A DNA stretch of 64,000 nt from Rhizobium gallicum bv. gallicum R602sp. Lineage in GTDB: Bacteria > Pseudomonadota > Alphaproteobacteria > Rhizobiales > Rhizobiaceae. Below, piece after piece: positions 1 to 7,346 of the stretch. Both the position numbers and the translations under genes were made by a program. How positions within the stretch are numbered: position 1 is the stretch's first letter; each line of letters opens with the position of its first letter. The stretch is from assembly GCF_000816845.1 (NCBI RefSeq), contig NZ_CP006877.1, positions 1,059,501-1,123,500 on the forward strand, written 5' to 3'. The notes beneath the pieces were generated by a model. That model saw nothing but the letters and a program-made list of their open reading frames with translations. It did no database searches and was not told where the DNA came from.

Positions 1-365
1 CGCGATCTGGCGGACGAATTCGCGGCTGTCTGCCAGATCGGCGTAGTCGATGCCGAGAGATATGCAGGCTCTCGGCACGCGATAGGTGTCGCCGCCCATC
101 GTCTGAAACGGTCCGGAAGCGTCTACGGTCACGGCCGGCGCGACCGCTGACAGCTGCTTGTAAACATCGCCGTTGCGGTCGAACACCACCGGCTCCTTGC
201 CGGCTTTGCCGCCCAGGCTGGACGCGAAAGCAACCGCCTTGGCAAGCGAACGTCCTCCAATCAGCAGGCAGAAGCGCTCGTCGTCGCAAAGAAGCTGCGA
301 CAGCTTGGCGCCGAAGGTGCCACATAGCCGCCGATGATGAGAATGCGAAGTGCTGCACCGCTCAC
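1..365 (-). pseudogene. Saccharopine dehydrogenase-like NAD(P)-binding protein, 5' part, apparently frameshifted
   Basis: Only the N-terminal third lies in the window; the rest runs off the left edge. A GTG at 365-363 overlaps the stop of the upstream gene (GTGA), as expected for translational coupling. It encodes a hydrophobic strand plus glycine motif (ILIIGGY) typical of a Rossmann dinucleotide fold. After GGYV the reading frame is lost: the frame that continues as TFGAKLSQLLCDDERFCL and stays open to position 1 is displaced by one base, as if one G is missing near 318-321. Read without the shift, the protein ends after about 35 codons. The continuing frame resembles saccharopine-dehydrogenase-like reductases, some of which carry a C-terminal DUF4166 domain. 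The shift may be a real mutation or a base-call error. Confidence 0.55.
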
Positions 366-814
366 GCCAGGAAGCGGCTCCGTTCCTCGGGCGACGGCAC
401 ATAGCAGGTTGTCCGGCGCCCGGCGATCTTCAGGCGGTTTCTGGCGACGAACTCATAGAGCCGGTCGGCAAACGGGCGCGGCAGGATGTAAAGGATACTG
501 ACGAGCGACCAGGGAAAGCCGAGCCGGGCAATCATGCGGATCGAACCCTCGGATTTGAAATGCGCGCGGCCGTCTTCGAGCAGGATATTCGTCTCGTAGT
601 CTCGCTCATCCAGGCCGTAGTGCCGGTAAAGTGCCGTGCCGAGCGGCGATTGCGCGGCAAGGAAGCGGTAACGCCCGGCCTTGTCGTGCTTCAGCGCAAA
701 CCTTACCCAGCGGGAGCAGAAGACGCATTCGCCGTCGAAGATGATGAGCGGCTTGTCGTCCGGAAAGGCCGGAACAGCGGCATCGCTCCGATAGCTATAG
801 TCATTCCGTCTCAT
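362..814 (-). CDS. DCC family thiol-disulfide oxidoreductase (YuxK/DUF393)
   Basis: A 150-residue protein with the family signature FDGECVFCSRWV at about residues 26-37. The D-G-x-C-x-x-C core gives a redox pair at Cys30 and Cys33, and family members have a thioredoxin-like fold. The physiological substrate of the family is poorly known. No signal peptide is evident, so it is probably cytoplasmic. Its ATG overlaps the stop of the upstream hydrolase gene (ATGA at 811-814), and its own stop overlaps the GTG of the next gene. It is therefore the third gene of a tightly coupled minus-strand operon of cupin, hydrolase, DCC protein and reductase. Confidence 0.85.
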   Translation of the reverse strand: MRRNDYSYRSDAAVPAFPDDKPLIIFDGECVFCSRWVRFALKHDKAGRYRFLAAQSPLGTALYRHYGLDERDYETNILLEDGRAHFKSEGSIRMIARLGFPWSLVSILYILPRPFADRLYEFVARNRLKIAGRRTTCYVPSPEERSRFLA

Positions 815-1734
815 CGTTCCTCTCCAGCAGACAGTTGATACGCCCCGAAAAGCGAAGGCGGTCCGTCCGCCTGCACGATGCCGCGTTCCACCAGGTCCTC
901 GATATGAGCGAAGACGGAGAGTGCCGCCGCGCCGTGCAGCCTGGGGTCTGTGTCGCGGTAGATCACCTTCACCATATCGGGGATCAGCCGGTCGCCTGCC
1001 TTCATCCGCTCCACGACGGCGCGCTCGCGCATGCGCCGGTGCGTCTTCAGCGCCCGCATGAAGGAGACGGGACGTTTCACCGGCCCGCCATGGCCCGGTA
1101 AAAGCAGGTGGTCGCGGCGTGCGATAAGCTTGTCGAGCGAGGCCATGTAATCGGCCATCGAGCCATCCGGTGGCGCAACGATGGAGGTCGCCCAGGCCAT
1201 GACATGGTCGCCGGAAAAGAGGATGCCGGTGCCTTCGAGCGCGAAAGCCGCGTGGTTTGCGGCGTGTCCCGGTGTCAGCACCGCCGTCAGCGCCCAGCCG
1301 TCACCCTTGATGGTCTCGCCGTCGCCAACCGAGATATCCGGCACGAAACGCGTATCGGAGCTTTCGGCAAAGGGATTGACCTCGCCGTCATGGAGCGGCC
1401 TTGCTGCGCGGTGCATACCTTCGCCGACGGTGATGGCGCCTGTCTCTCTCTGCAACTTCGCGGCAAGCGGCGAGTGGTCGCGATGTGTATGGGTGACGAC
1501 TATATGCGTGACCGTCCGGCCCTTGAGCGCCTTAATCAGTGCCTCAAAATGCGCCTCGTTCTCAGGCCCCGGATCGATGACGGCGACGGATGAGGTACCG
1601 ACGATGTAGCTGTTGGTGCCGTGGAAGGTGAAAGGACTCGGATTGTTGGCCGTGATGCGCTGGACCCCCGGCGCAACGTCCACCGCGCGGCCATAGTGAG
1701 GGTCGAAGGCAAGATCGAATGTCGGACTGGGCAT
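811..1734 (-). CDS. MBL-fold metallo-hydrolase
   Basis: A 307-residue metallo-beta-lactamase-fold hydrolase. The metal-binding motif THTHRDH at residues 81-87 supplies His82, His84, Asp86 and His87. Further ligands are expected in the TPGHAANH and SGDHVMAW segments and the late LLPGHGGP motif. The length and the C-terminal winged-helix-like tail (ALKTHRRMRERAV onward) match the LACTB2/glyoxalase II-like group, whose members cleave thioesters or nucleic acids; the substrate here cannot be read from sequence. The start lies 3 bases after the stop of the cupin gene and the end overlaps the DCC gene, so the genes are co-transcribed. Confidence 0.85.
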   Translation of the reverse strand: MPSPTFDLAFDPHYGRAVDVAPGVQRITANNPSPFTFHGTNSYIVGTSSVAVIDPGPENEAHFEALIKALKGRTVTHIVVTHTHRDHSPLAAKLQRETGAITVGEGMHRAARPLHDGEVNPFAESSDTRFVPDISVGDGETIKGDGWALTAVLTPGHAANHAAFALEGTGILFSGDHVMAWATSIVAPPDGSMADYMASLDKLIARRDHLLLPGHGGPVKRPVSFMRALKTHRRMRERAVVERMKAGDRLIPDMVKVIYRDTDPRLHGAAALSVFAHIEDLVERGIVQADGPPSLFGAYQLSAGEER

Positions 1735-1737
1735 GGT

Positions 1738-2034
1738 TTACTTGTATTCTATCTCGATAAAGGTCATCGGCTCGCTACCGGCATTGACGACATTGTGCTC
1801 GCCGCCCGCCTCGCGCCGGTAGGCAGCACCCTTGGCCACATCGACGCGCCGGCTGCCATTCCGATCCTCGAGCAGGAATTTGCAGTCAGTCATAGGCACG
1901 ACGACATAGCCGAGCCCGTGGGTATGCACGCCAGTATCCGCGCCCGGCTCGAAATCCCAGCGCGTGATGCGAACCACGGCATCGTCGAGAAGAAGCGTCG
2001 CAAGGGCAGGCGGGCGGGCACGGTACTGGCTCAT
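1738..2034 (-). CDS. Small cupin-domain protein
   Basis: A single-domain cupin of 98 residues beginning MSQYRARPPAL. The first cupin motif is visible as PGADTGVHTHGLGYVVV, with metal-ligand histidines, and a second, weaker motif includes GGEHNVVN. Such small cupins bind a metal or a small ligand; no reaction can be assigned. The frame stays open upstream, through the complement of the tRNA-Gln gene, but that extension is spurious. AGGAG lies 5 nt before the ATG at 2034. An ATG at 2037 is also possible but has only 2 nt of spacing. It is the first gene of the minus-strand operon that continues with the MBL hydrolase. Confidence 0.75.
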   Translation of the reverse strand: MSQYRARPPALATLLLDDAVVRITRWDFEPGADTGVHTHGLGYVVVPMTDCKFLLEDRNGSRRVDVAKGAAYRREAGGEHNVVNAGSEPMTFIEIEYK

Positions 2035-2196
2035 CATCTCTCCTGAGACTTTGATCGGCGAACCAAGACGTAGCACGGCGCAGGAAGAAGCGCACAGAAA
2101 TTTGCCGGAAGCGCAAGTTAGTGATTGTGAGGCAGCCGGACCTTTGCTAATCAGGCCTCGCTTCCGGCAAAGCGGGTTTCCGCTCTCAAGCTGTGG

Positions 2197-2271
2197 TGGG
2201 GCGTCGCCAAGCGGTAAGGCACCGGTTTTTGGTACCGGCATTCCCAGGTTCGAATCCTGGCGCCCCAGCCA
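2197..2271 (+). tRNA. tRNA-Gln (TTG anticodon)
   Basis: A full cloverleaf can be drawn. The acceptor stem TGGGGCG pairs with CGCCCCA. The anticodon stem CCGGT/ACCGG encloses the loop TTTTGGT, with anticodon TTG at 2229-2231. The T arm contains the GGTTCGAATCC core. The 3' CCA is genomically encoded at 2269-2271. An IS-derived stretch begins about 10 bases downstream. Confidence 0.95.
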
Positions 2272-2277
2272 AGACTG

Positions 2278-2327
2278 TTCGGGGTCCATTCTGGACACGT
2301 AGGTTACGGTTTATTCCTGAGACATAG
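2278..2327. mobile_element. Probable remnant of another IS end, interrupted by the IS3-family element
   Basis: The stretch just left of the IS3-family element contains GACACGTAGGTTAC at about 2294-2307. When the IS and one ATAG copy are removed, it joins to GAGACATAGGTGAC, a second imperfect copy of the same 14-mer (11 of 14 bases agree by eye). Closely spaced GACAYRTAGGT motifs resemble terminal sequences of IS481-type elements. No transposase of such an element remains here. The assignment to an IS remnant is an inference. Confidence 0.4.
2324..2327. repeat. Target-site duplication, left copy (ATAG)
   Basis: ATAG lies directly outside the left terminal repeat and is repeated directly outside the right one at 3726-3729. 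Duplications of 3-5 bp are usual for IS3-family elements. Confidence 0.7.
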
Positions 2328-2374
2328 TGTAGTGCTCCCCGATTTTGAGACAAAAGCATGGTAACAGTTCTCCG
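2328..2374 (+). repeat. IS left terminal inverted repeat
   Basis: It begins TGTAGTGCTCCCC and ends TAACAGTTCTCCG. The reverse complement of 3679-3725 matches it over its length with one gap. Confidence 0.75.
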
Positions 2375-2386
2375 TTAGGAGGACTA

Positions 2387-2806
2387 ATGAGGACGGACGA
2401 TCCTGGGCGGCGGTTCAGTCGCGAGGTTAAGCTGGCAGCGGTTCAGCGAATGGCTGCCGGCGCCAATGTCAGCAAGCTTGCTCGCGAGTTGGGGATTTCG
2501 CGCAAGGGCCTTTATCAGTGGCAAAAGCAGTTCCGAGTTGGCGCAGCGTCGGCGTTGCGAGAAGGCGGACGTCCGCAGCGAGACGCAGCAGCGAGCGATG
2601 AGCAACCGGAAGCTGGCGCGCTGCAGTCTTCCTCGAGCGACGAACTCTTGAGAGCGCTTGCGCGGATTGCGGAATTAGAGCGGCTTGTCGGACAGCAAGC
2701 GGCCGATATTGATTTTTTTCAAAAGGCCTTGCAGCACGTCGGGACAGCACGCCAGCGGAGTGGCAAGCCTGGCGGGACGGCATCTACACGGTCATCGAAG
2801 CGATGA
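2387..2806 (+). CDS. IS3-family transposase OrfA
   Basis: A 139-residue DNA-binding subunit. The N-terminal helix-turn-helix (FSREVKLAAVQRM ... VSKLARELGISRKGLYQW) is followed by a basic/acidic linker and a leucine-zipper-like helix near residues 90-115 (LLRALARIAELERLVGQQ). AGGAGG lies 4 nt before the ATG at 2387, which decides the start over an in-frame TTG at 2345. The stop overlaps the orfB start (ATGA at 2803-2806). OrfB lies in the -1 frame relative to OrfA, so either re-initiation or programmed -1 frameshifting could produce the full transposase. Confidence 0.9.
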   Translation: MRTDDPGRRFSREVKLAAVQRMAAGANVSKLARELGISRKGLYQWQKQFRVGAASALREGGRPQRDAAASDEQPEAGALQSSSSDELLRALARIAELERLVGQQAADIDFFQKALQHVGTARQRSGKPGGTASTRSSKR

Positions 2807-3696
2807 TGGCGTCCGGGCTGCAAGGCCAAATCAGTGTGGAACGAATGTGCCGGCTGGCTCGGGTGAGCCGCGCGGGCTACTATCGTCATTGGCAGGCGAC
2901 GGCGCCGCGCAGGGAGGAAATGGGGCTGCGCGACACCCTCCAACGCCTGGCGCTCGCCAACCGGCATTACGGCTACCGAAGAATCGCCGTGCTTTTGAGC
3001 CGAGAAGGCTGGCGTGCCAACCACAAGCGCGTGCTGCGCCTGATGCGGGAGGATAATCTGCTGTGTCTGCGCAAATCCCCGTTCGTGCCGATGACAACCG
3101 ACTCCAGGCATGACTGGTGCATCGTGCCCAACCTGGCTCGAGGTCTTCAACTGACCGACATCGACCAGCTCTGGGTCGCCGACATCACCTACGTTCATCT
3201 CGCCGAGGAGTTCGCATTCCTGGCGATCGTCCTCGACGCTTTCAGTCGCAAGGTCATCGGCTGGGCGATTGCAACCCATCTGAAAGCGGAACTTGCCATT
3301 GAGGCATTCGACATGGCGGTTGCGGCTCGCCGGCCGCGACCTGATAGCGTCATTCACCATAGCGACCGCGGCGTCCAATATGCCTGCGCCGACTATGCGG
3401 CACGACTTGCAGACCACGGCATCCAGCCGAGCATGAGCCGCGTCGGCAATCCCTACGATAATGCGAAGGCCGAGAGATTCATGAGGACCCTGAAGGAAGA
3501 GGAGGTGGATGGTCAGGCGTATCGCGACCTGGACGATGCAAGGACTAGGATCGGCGAATTCATCGAGGTGGTCTACAACAGGCAGCGCCTGCACTCGGCC
3601 CTCGACTATCTCGCGCCGGACGCTTACGAAGCCAGTCTCTTGCAACAGCGGCAAGAGACACCAGACGCAATTCACAGCCGGGAGAACTGTTACTGA
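2803..3696 (+). CDS. IS3-family transposase OrfB (DDE integrase)
   Basis: A 297-residue catalytic subunit. An N-terminal HTH_21-like region (YYRHWQATAP, HYGYRRIAVLL) precedes the rve integrase core. The catalytic triad is visible: Asp in WVADITYVH, Asp in HHSDRGVQYA, and Glu in NAKAERFMRTLK. The C-terminal YNRQRLHSALDYLAPDAYE is typical of IS3 transposases. The reading frame is intact. The last codons lie inside the right terminal inverted repeat. Confidence 0.93.
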   Translation: MMASGLQGQISVERMCRLARVSRAGYYRHWQATAPRREEMGLRDTLQRLALANRHYGYRRIAVLLSREGWRANHKRVLRLMREDNLLCLRKSPFVPMTTDSRHDWCIVPNLARGLQLTDIDQLWVADITYVHLAEEFAFLAIVLDAFSRKVIGWAIATHLKAELAIEAFDMAVAARRPRPDSVIHHSDRGVQYACADYAARLADHGIQPSMSRVGNPYDNAKAERFMRTLKEEEVDGQAYRDLDDARTRIGEFIEVVYNRQRLHSALDYLAPDAYEASLLQQRQETPDAIHSRENCY

Positions 3697-3725
3697 TTGC
3701 TGTCTCACCAAAGGGGTGCAGTCCA
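3679..3725 (-). repeat. IS right terminal inverted repeat
   Basis: The reverse complement begins TGGACTGCACCCC and ends AACAGTTCTCCCG, matching the left end. It overlaps the last 18 bases of orfB. Confidence 0.75.
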
Positions 3726-3729
3726 ATAG
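3726..3729. repeat. Target-site duplication, right copy (ATAG)
   Basis: A direct repeat of 2324-2327, immediately outside the right end of the IS. Confidence 0.7.
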
Positions 3730-3804
3730 GTGACACTTTCGGCCTGAAGGGGTTTGGACGTGGCTCCAGTCTGCATGTCTCGTCGTCGAAATGGCCAATG
3801 AAGA

Positions 3805-3828
3805 AAAGGCAGCCTGCAGGCTGCCTTT
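3805..3828 (-). terminator. Rho-independent terminator of the small lipoprotein gene
   Basis: A perfect 24-base palindrome (AAAGGCAGCC, TGCA centre, GGCTGCCTTT) lies 28 bases past the stop of the minus-strand lipoprotein gene. On that strand it is followed by TCTT, giving a T-rich tail. Confidence 0.8.
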
Positions 3829-3856
3829 CTGGACTGACACTGGCCGCGAAACTCGA

Positions 3857-4267
3857 CTACCGAGCCGTTTCCGGCGCCAGAAACTCCGCACAATAGGACT
3901 TGCTGTTTTCGCCCGGGATGTCGCCGACGGTGCGGATGGAGCGGATGGTGTAGCTGGAATCGGCGGTGACTTCGGCCTGGCAGCGGAGATAGAGCGTGCG
4001 GGCGGCAGCGATCTGCTTGCCGCGCTTGCCGTTTTCGCCTTCGGCATATTTCGCCGGGACGCGAATCCTCTTGTAGCCGCCCTTCCAAGTGTAGACGGTG
4101 GCCGAGCCGTTTTCGGTATCGGCGATCGGCGGGCCGTAGGCGGCGAAGAACTTGCCGGCCGACTGGCCGGTCCAGCGTGCGGAAATCGGATCGCCTGCAG
4201 AAGGAATGGTCGTGCAGCCGGCAAGCGCAATGGCAAGCCCGACCGCGGCAGTGGTGCGGAGTTTCAT
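3857..4267 (-). CDS. Small lipoprotein of unknown function
   Basis: A 136-residue protein with a short lipoprotein signal peptide, MKLRTTAAVGLAIALAGC, and a lipobox (L-A-G-C) that places the lipidated cysteine at residue 18. Exported and membrane-anchored is therefore the firm part of the call. The mature part contains a segment (FFAAYGPPIADTENGSATVY TWKGG) with the look of the small conserved outer-membrane lipoproteins found in rhizobia, and two further cysteines that could form a disulfide. I recognise no enzymatic motif. It stands alone, with its own terminator downstream, between the IS element and tRNA-Pro. Confidence 0.8.
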   Translation of the reverse strand: MKLRTTAAVGLAIALAGCTTIPSAGDPISARWTGQSAGKFFAAYGPPIADTENGSATVYTWKGGYKRIRVPAKYAEGENGKRGKQIAAARTLYLRCQAEVTADSSYTIRSIRTVGDIPGENSKSYCAEFLAPETAR

Positions 4268-4536
4268 CTAATCGTCCCTGAATTTTGTCGCGCATTCGAG
4301 GCGGGAATCGCTGTCTGCCAACGGTTTCCGCTTGTCCCGTGGAGCGCTTTAGCGCGGAACCCGGCAAAAGAAAATTGCCCTGTCTTCGCGATTGCGAAAT
4401 TTGCCGCGAGTGTGGCTTTTTGTTGCAGTTTTAGGCTGCGCCAGGCCCTTTCACCCCTCTGTCAAAAATGCGCCGGGTTTTGAAATTTGGTGCTTGCGCA
4501 ATAAGATGGGCCGGTCTATAGAGGCGCCGCTGGTCA

Positions 4537-4613
4537 CGGAGTGTAGCGCAGTCTGGTAGCGCACCACGTTCGGGACGTGGGGGTCGAGTGTTCGAATCAC
4601 TCCACTCCGACCA
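4537..4613 (+). tRNA. tRNA-Pro (CGG anticodon)
   Basis: The acceptor stem CGGAGTG pairs with CACTCCG. The anticodon stem CCACG/CGTGG encloses TTCGGGA, with anticodon CGG at 4571-4573. The T arm contains GTTCGAATC, and CCA is encoded at 4611-4613. Confidence 0.95.
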
Positions 4614-4716
4614 GCCGATTTTCCCGAATTGCTCTGACCCCGGCGAGAAATGCGCCGCACACTGCGTGCAGCGATCCGTTTGCGCCAGATGCGTAACGCG
4701 CGCCCTCGACACGGCA

Positions 4717-4739
4717 AGAAAAAGGGGCCGTCCGGCCCC
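4717..4739 (-). terminator. Rho-independent terminator after cysN
   Basis: The stem GGGGCCG/CGGCCCC has a 2-base centre. On the minus strand it is followed by TTTTTCTT, 11 bases past the cysN stop. It ends the minus-strand cys genes. Confidence 0.85.
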
Positions 4740-4749
4740 AGCTTCAGTC

Positions 4750-6234
4750 TCAGATATCGCTTGCGGCGTTTTTCCAGAGTTCCGCCGCTTCCGCTGCGGT
4801 CATCCGGTGCACATGCGCCTCGTCGCGGCGGGTTGCGAAGATCTCGCTCGCCATAATCTGCTCGGCGAGGTCGGCTGGAAGCGAGAGGATGACGCGCGCG
4901 TCACCGGTGTGAAGTCCGCCGAGTTCCGAGCGCTTGCCGGTCACCATGCCGCCGGCGACCGTATTGTTGGTGTCCGGGTCGATGAGGATGAAGGAGCCGG
5001 AGGAGCGGTTCTGCTCATAAGGATCGAAGATCGCCGCTTCATCGAAGGCGAGGCGCACTTTGCCGATGGCATTCATGTAGAGCCGCTCGGCTACGTTCCA
5101 GGCGCCGGACTTCAGCTCCAACTGGCTGAGGGGTTGCACCTGGACGCGCTGGCGGCGGCTGCCGCTCTTCAGCCAGTAGCGCTTACCGGCCTCGATGCCT
5201 TCCGGCTGCAGCGCCACGATCTGCGCGTCGAAGGCAAGGCCGACCTGCGGCTGGCTGTCGATCGAGACGATCATGTCGCCGCGCGCGACGTCCACCTGCC
5301 GGTCGAGCACGAGGGTGATTGCGTCGCCCGCGACGGCCGCGTTGCGCACGAGGTCGAAGGTGACGATCTTGGAAACATTGGCGACCATGCCCGATGGCAA
5401 GATCATGACGCTGTCGCCCGGCTTCACCGAACCGCCGGCAACGGTGCCTTGATAGCCACGGAAGCTTTCGCCGGGACGCGACACGCGCTGCACCGAGAGA
5501 CGGAAGCCGACGGTCTGCGACGAGCGCACCGTGGCAAGCTCCAGCGTCTCGACGAGCGTCGGACCCGTGTACCAGGGCATGGCGGCCTGGCCGGAATAGA
5601 CGACGTTTTCACCCTTCAGCGCCGACATCGGGATCGCGGTGATCTGCTTGACGCCGAGCGACAGGGCAAATTCCTTGAACTCGTGCGTGATCTTCTCGAA
5701 ACCGGCGCGGTCGTAGCCGGTCAGGTCGATCTTGTTGACGGCGAGCACGAACTGCTTGATGCCGAGCAGCGAGGCGATCGTCGCGTGGCGTCGCGTCTGC
5801 TCGAGGATGCCGGCGCGGGCATCGACGAGCAGCACGGCAAGATCGGCGGTCGAAGCGCCGGTTGCCATGTTACGGGTGTACTGTTCGTGGCCGGGCGTGT
5901 CGGCGACGATGAAGGCGCGCCTGTCGGTCTGGAAATAGCGATAGGCGACATCGATGGTGATTCCCTGTTCGCGCTCCGCCTGCAGGCCGTCCAGAAGCAG
6001 TGCGAAGTCCGGCAGGCCGAGATCGTTTTGCTTGCCGGTGGAATCGCGCTGGAGCGTCGCTGCCTGGTCTTCCTTGACGGCCTTGGTGTCCCAGAGCAAC
6101 CGGCCGATCAGCGTGGATTTGCCGTCGTCGACGCTGCCGCAGGTGATAAGGCGCAACGGCCGCGTGTCGCGCGTGGCCTTCAGCGGCTCGGCGGCAGGCA
6201 GGGCGATGGCGGTTGCAGGTGCTGCTGCAGTCAT
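4750..6234 (-). CDS. cysN: Sulfate adenylyltransferase subunit 1 (CysN, GTPase subunit)
   Basis: This is the GTPase subunit of ATP sulfurylase, which with CysD makes adenosine 5'-phosphosulfate (APS) from sulfate and ATP in the cytoplasm. The protein of about 494 residues has the GTPase motifs in order: G1 GSVDDGKST, G3 DTPGHEQYTRNM and G4 NKID, then EF-Tu-like beta-barrel domains. It ends without a fused APS kinase, unlike CysNC/NodQ forms of about 630 residues. An ATG at 6234 with GAAGGA upstream, 1 base after the cysD stop, is the preferred start; an in-frame GTG at 6252 would overlap cysD by 17 bases. It is the last gene of the cys block. Confidence 0.95.
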   Translation of the reverse strand: MTAAAPATAIALPAAEPLKATRDTRPLRLITCGSVDDGKSTLIGRLLWDTKAVKEDQAATLQRDSTGKQNDLGLPDFALLLDGLQAEREQGITIDVAYRYFQTDRRAFIVADTPGHEQYTRNMATGASTADLAVLLVDARAGILEQTRRHATIASLLGIKQFVLAVNKIDLTGYDRAGFEKITHEFKEFALSLGVKQITAIPMSALKGENVVYSGQAAMPWYTGPTLVETLELATVRSSQTVGFRLSVQRVSRPGESFRGYQGTVAGGSVKPGDSVMILPSGMVANVSKIVTFDLVRNAAVAGDAITLVLDRQVDVARGDMIVSIDSQPQVGLAFDAQIVALQPEGIEAGKRYWLKSGSRRQRVQVQPLSQLELKSGAWNVAERLYMNAIGKVRLAFDEAAIFDPYEQNRSSGSFILIDPDTNNTVAGGMVTGKRSELGGLHTGDARVILSLPADLAEQIMASEIFATRRDEAHVHRMTAAEAAELWKNAASDI

Positions 6235-6235
6235 C

Positions 6236-7189
6236 TCAGAAATATCCTTCACGCTTCTTTTTTTCCATGGAGCCGGACTGGTCGCGGTCGATGGCGCGGC
6301 CCTGGCGCTCGGAAACGGTTGCGATTTCCAGCTCCGCTATGACGTCTTCAAGGGTGGTGGCGGTGGAGCGGATGGCACCCGTCAGCGGGAAATCGCCGAG
6401 GGTGCGGAAACGGATCATGCCTTCCTGGCGGACTTCGCCGGGAAGGAGTTCCAACCGCGGGTCTTCCGCAAGGATCATCATTCCGTCGCGCTCAACGTAG
6501 GGGCGCTTCTTCGCATAGTAGAGCGGCACTAGCGGAATTTCTTCGGCTTGGATGTAGCGCCAGATATCGACTTCGGTCCAGTTCGACAGCGGGAAGGCGC
6601 GCACGCTCTCGCCCTTGCGGATCTGGCCGTTGTAGATGTTCCAGAGCTCGGGCCGCTGGTTGCGCGGATCCCAGCGGTGGTCCGGCGTGCGGAAGGAATA
6701 GATGCGTTCCTTGGCGCGGCTTGCCTCCTCGTCGCGGCGCGCGCCGCCGAAGGCTGCGTCGAACTGTCCGGCGTCGAGCGCCTGGCGCAGCCCCTCGGTC
6801 TTCATGATGTCGGTGAAGGTCGCGGAGCCGTGGCTGAAGGGTGTGATTCCTTCGGCGGCGCCGCGCGGATTGATGTGCTCGACGAGGTCCAGGTCATACT
6901 TCTTCGCGGTCTCGTCGCGAAAGGCGATCATCTCCTGGAATTTCCAGCCAGTGTTCACATGCAGCAGCGGGAAGGGCACGCGGCCCGGATAAAAAGCCTT
7001 ACGTGCCAGATGCAGCAGAACCGACGAGTCCTTTCCGATCGAATAGAGCATCACCGGACGCTCGAATTCGGCCGCAACCTCGCGGAAGATATGGATGGAC
7101 TCGTTTTCCAGAGCCTTCAGGTGCGGATCGAGCGGCGGCTTGGCGCTCTGCGGATTGTTGAGTTCCGTATCCGGACGGCTATCGGGCAT
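6236..7189 (-). CDS. cysD: Sulfate adenylyltransferase subunit 2 (CysD)
   Basis: The catalytic subunit of ATP sulfurylase, 317 residues. It has the PP-loop ATP-binding motif [13 protein letters not shown] at about residues 51-63, the [11 protein letters not shown] segment, and the diagnostic [17 protein letters not shown] run followed by [12 protein letters not shown]. The C-terminal [10 protein letters not shown] and the [15 protein letters not shown] tail are typical of CysD. GGAGTAGGAA precedes the ATG. cysN starts directly after its stop. It is separated from cysH by about 157 bases that contain a palindromic repeat. Confidence 0.96.
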   Translation of the reverse strand: MPDSRPDTELNNPQSAKPPLDPHLKALENESIHIFREVAAEFERPVMLYSIGKDSSVLLHLARKAFYPGRVPFPLLHVNTGWKFQEMIAFRDETAKKYDLDLVEHINPRGAAEGITPFSHGSATFTDIMKTEGLRQALDAGQFDAAFGGARRDEEASRAKERIYSFRTPDHRWDPRNQRPELWNIYNGQIRKGESVRAFPLSNWTEVDIWRYIQAEEIPLVPLYYAKKRPYVERDGMMILAEDPRLELLPGEVRQEGMIRFRTLGDFPLTGAIRSTATTLEDVIAELEIATVSERQGRAIDRDQSGSMEKKKREGYF

Positions 7190-7231
7190 TTCCTACTCCA
7201 GACTTTCGATCATTGGCAAGGAGGCATTTGC

Positions 7232-7310
7232 CCCTCACCCCAATGCCGCGCTCGGCGGCTCGTTTTCCGTCCCCTCGCCCCGCTTGCGGGAAGAGGGCCA
7301 GGGGTGAGGG
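7232..7310. repeat. Rhizobial mosaic palindromic intergenic repeat
   Basis: Nested palindromes: outer arms CCCTCACCCC (7232-7241) and GGGGTGAGGG (7301-7310), and an inner CCCTCGCCCCGC/GCGGGAAGAGGG pair at about 7272-7297. This CCCTC-CCCC...GGGG-AGAGGG style is common between genes in rhizobia. It sits inside the cysH-cysD gap and could form a strong RNA hairpin there. Confidence 0.6.
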
Positions 7311-7346
7311 CCGGGCAGTCCGGCACGTCAAACTCACCCTTCGTGG

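Larger units (their letters stand above)
2328..3725 (+). mobile_element. Complete IS3-family insertion sequence, about 1.4 kb
   Basis: The element is bounded by imperfect terminal inverted repeats at about 2328-2374 and 3679-3725, roughly three quarters identical with one gap. They share GTAACAGTTCTCC internally and a GAGACA segment. It is flanked by the 4-bp duplication ATAG. Inside are orfA (helix-turn-helix) and orfB (DDE integrase). Neither frame is broken and the ends are intact, so it looks recent and potentially active. It sits just downstream of tRNA-Gln. Confidence 0.85.

Noticed and set aside
2035..2298. N-terminal extension of the cupin protein through the complement of tRNA-Gln
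   Set aside because: The added peptide is just the tRNA gene read backwards (QDSNLGMPVPKTGALPLG pattern), a well-known artefact. A good ribosome-binding site marks the ATG at 2034.
2719..4236. 505-codon minus-strand frame spanning the IS and the lipoprotein gene
   Set aside because: It crosses IS boundaries and is antisense to the transposase; not a plausible gene.
4431..4717. Two open frames on the minus strand over tRNA-Pro
   Set aside because: They translate the complement of the tRNA (SDSNTRPPRPERGALP pattern); no ribosome-binding site or protein features.
4588..6342. 584-codon open frame on the plus strand opposite cysN
   Set aside because: High-GC antisense frame over a clearly conserved gene; composition (His/Arg/Asp-rich) matches an antisense shadow.
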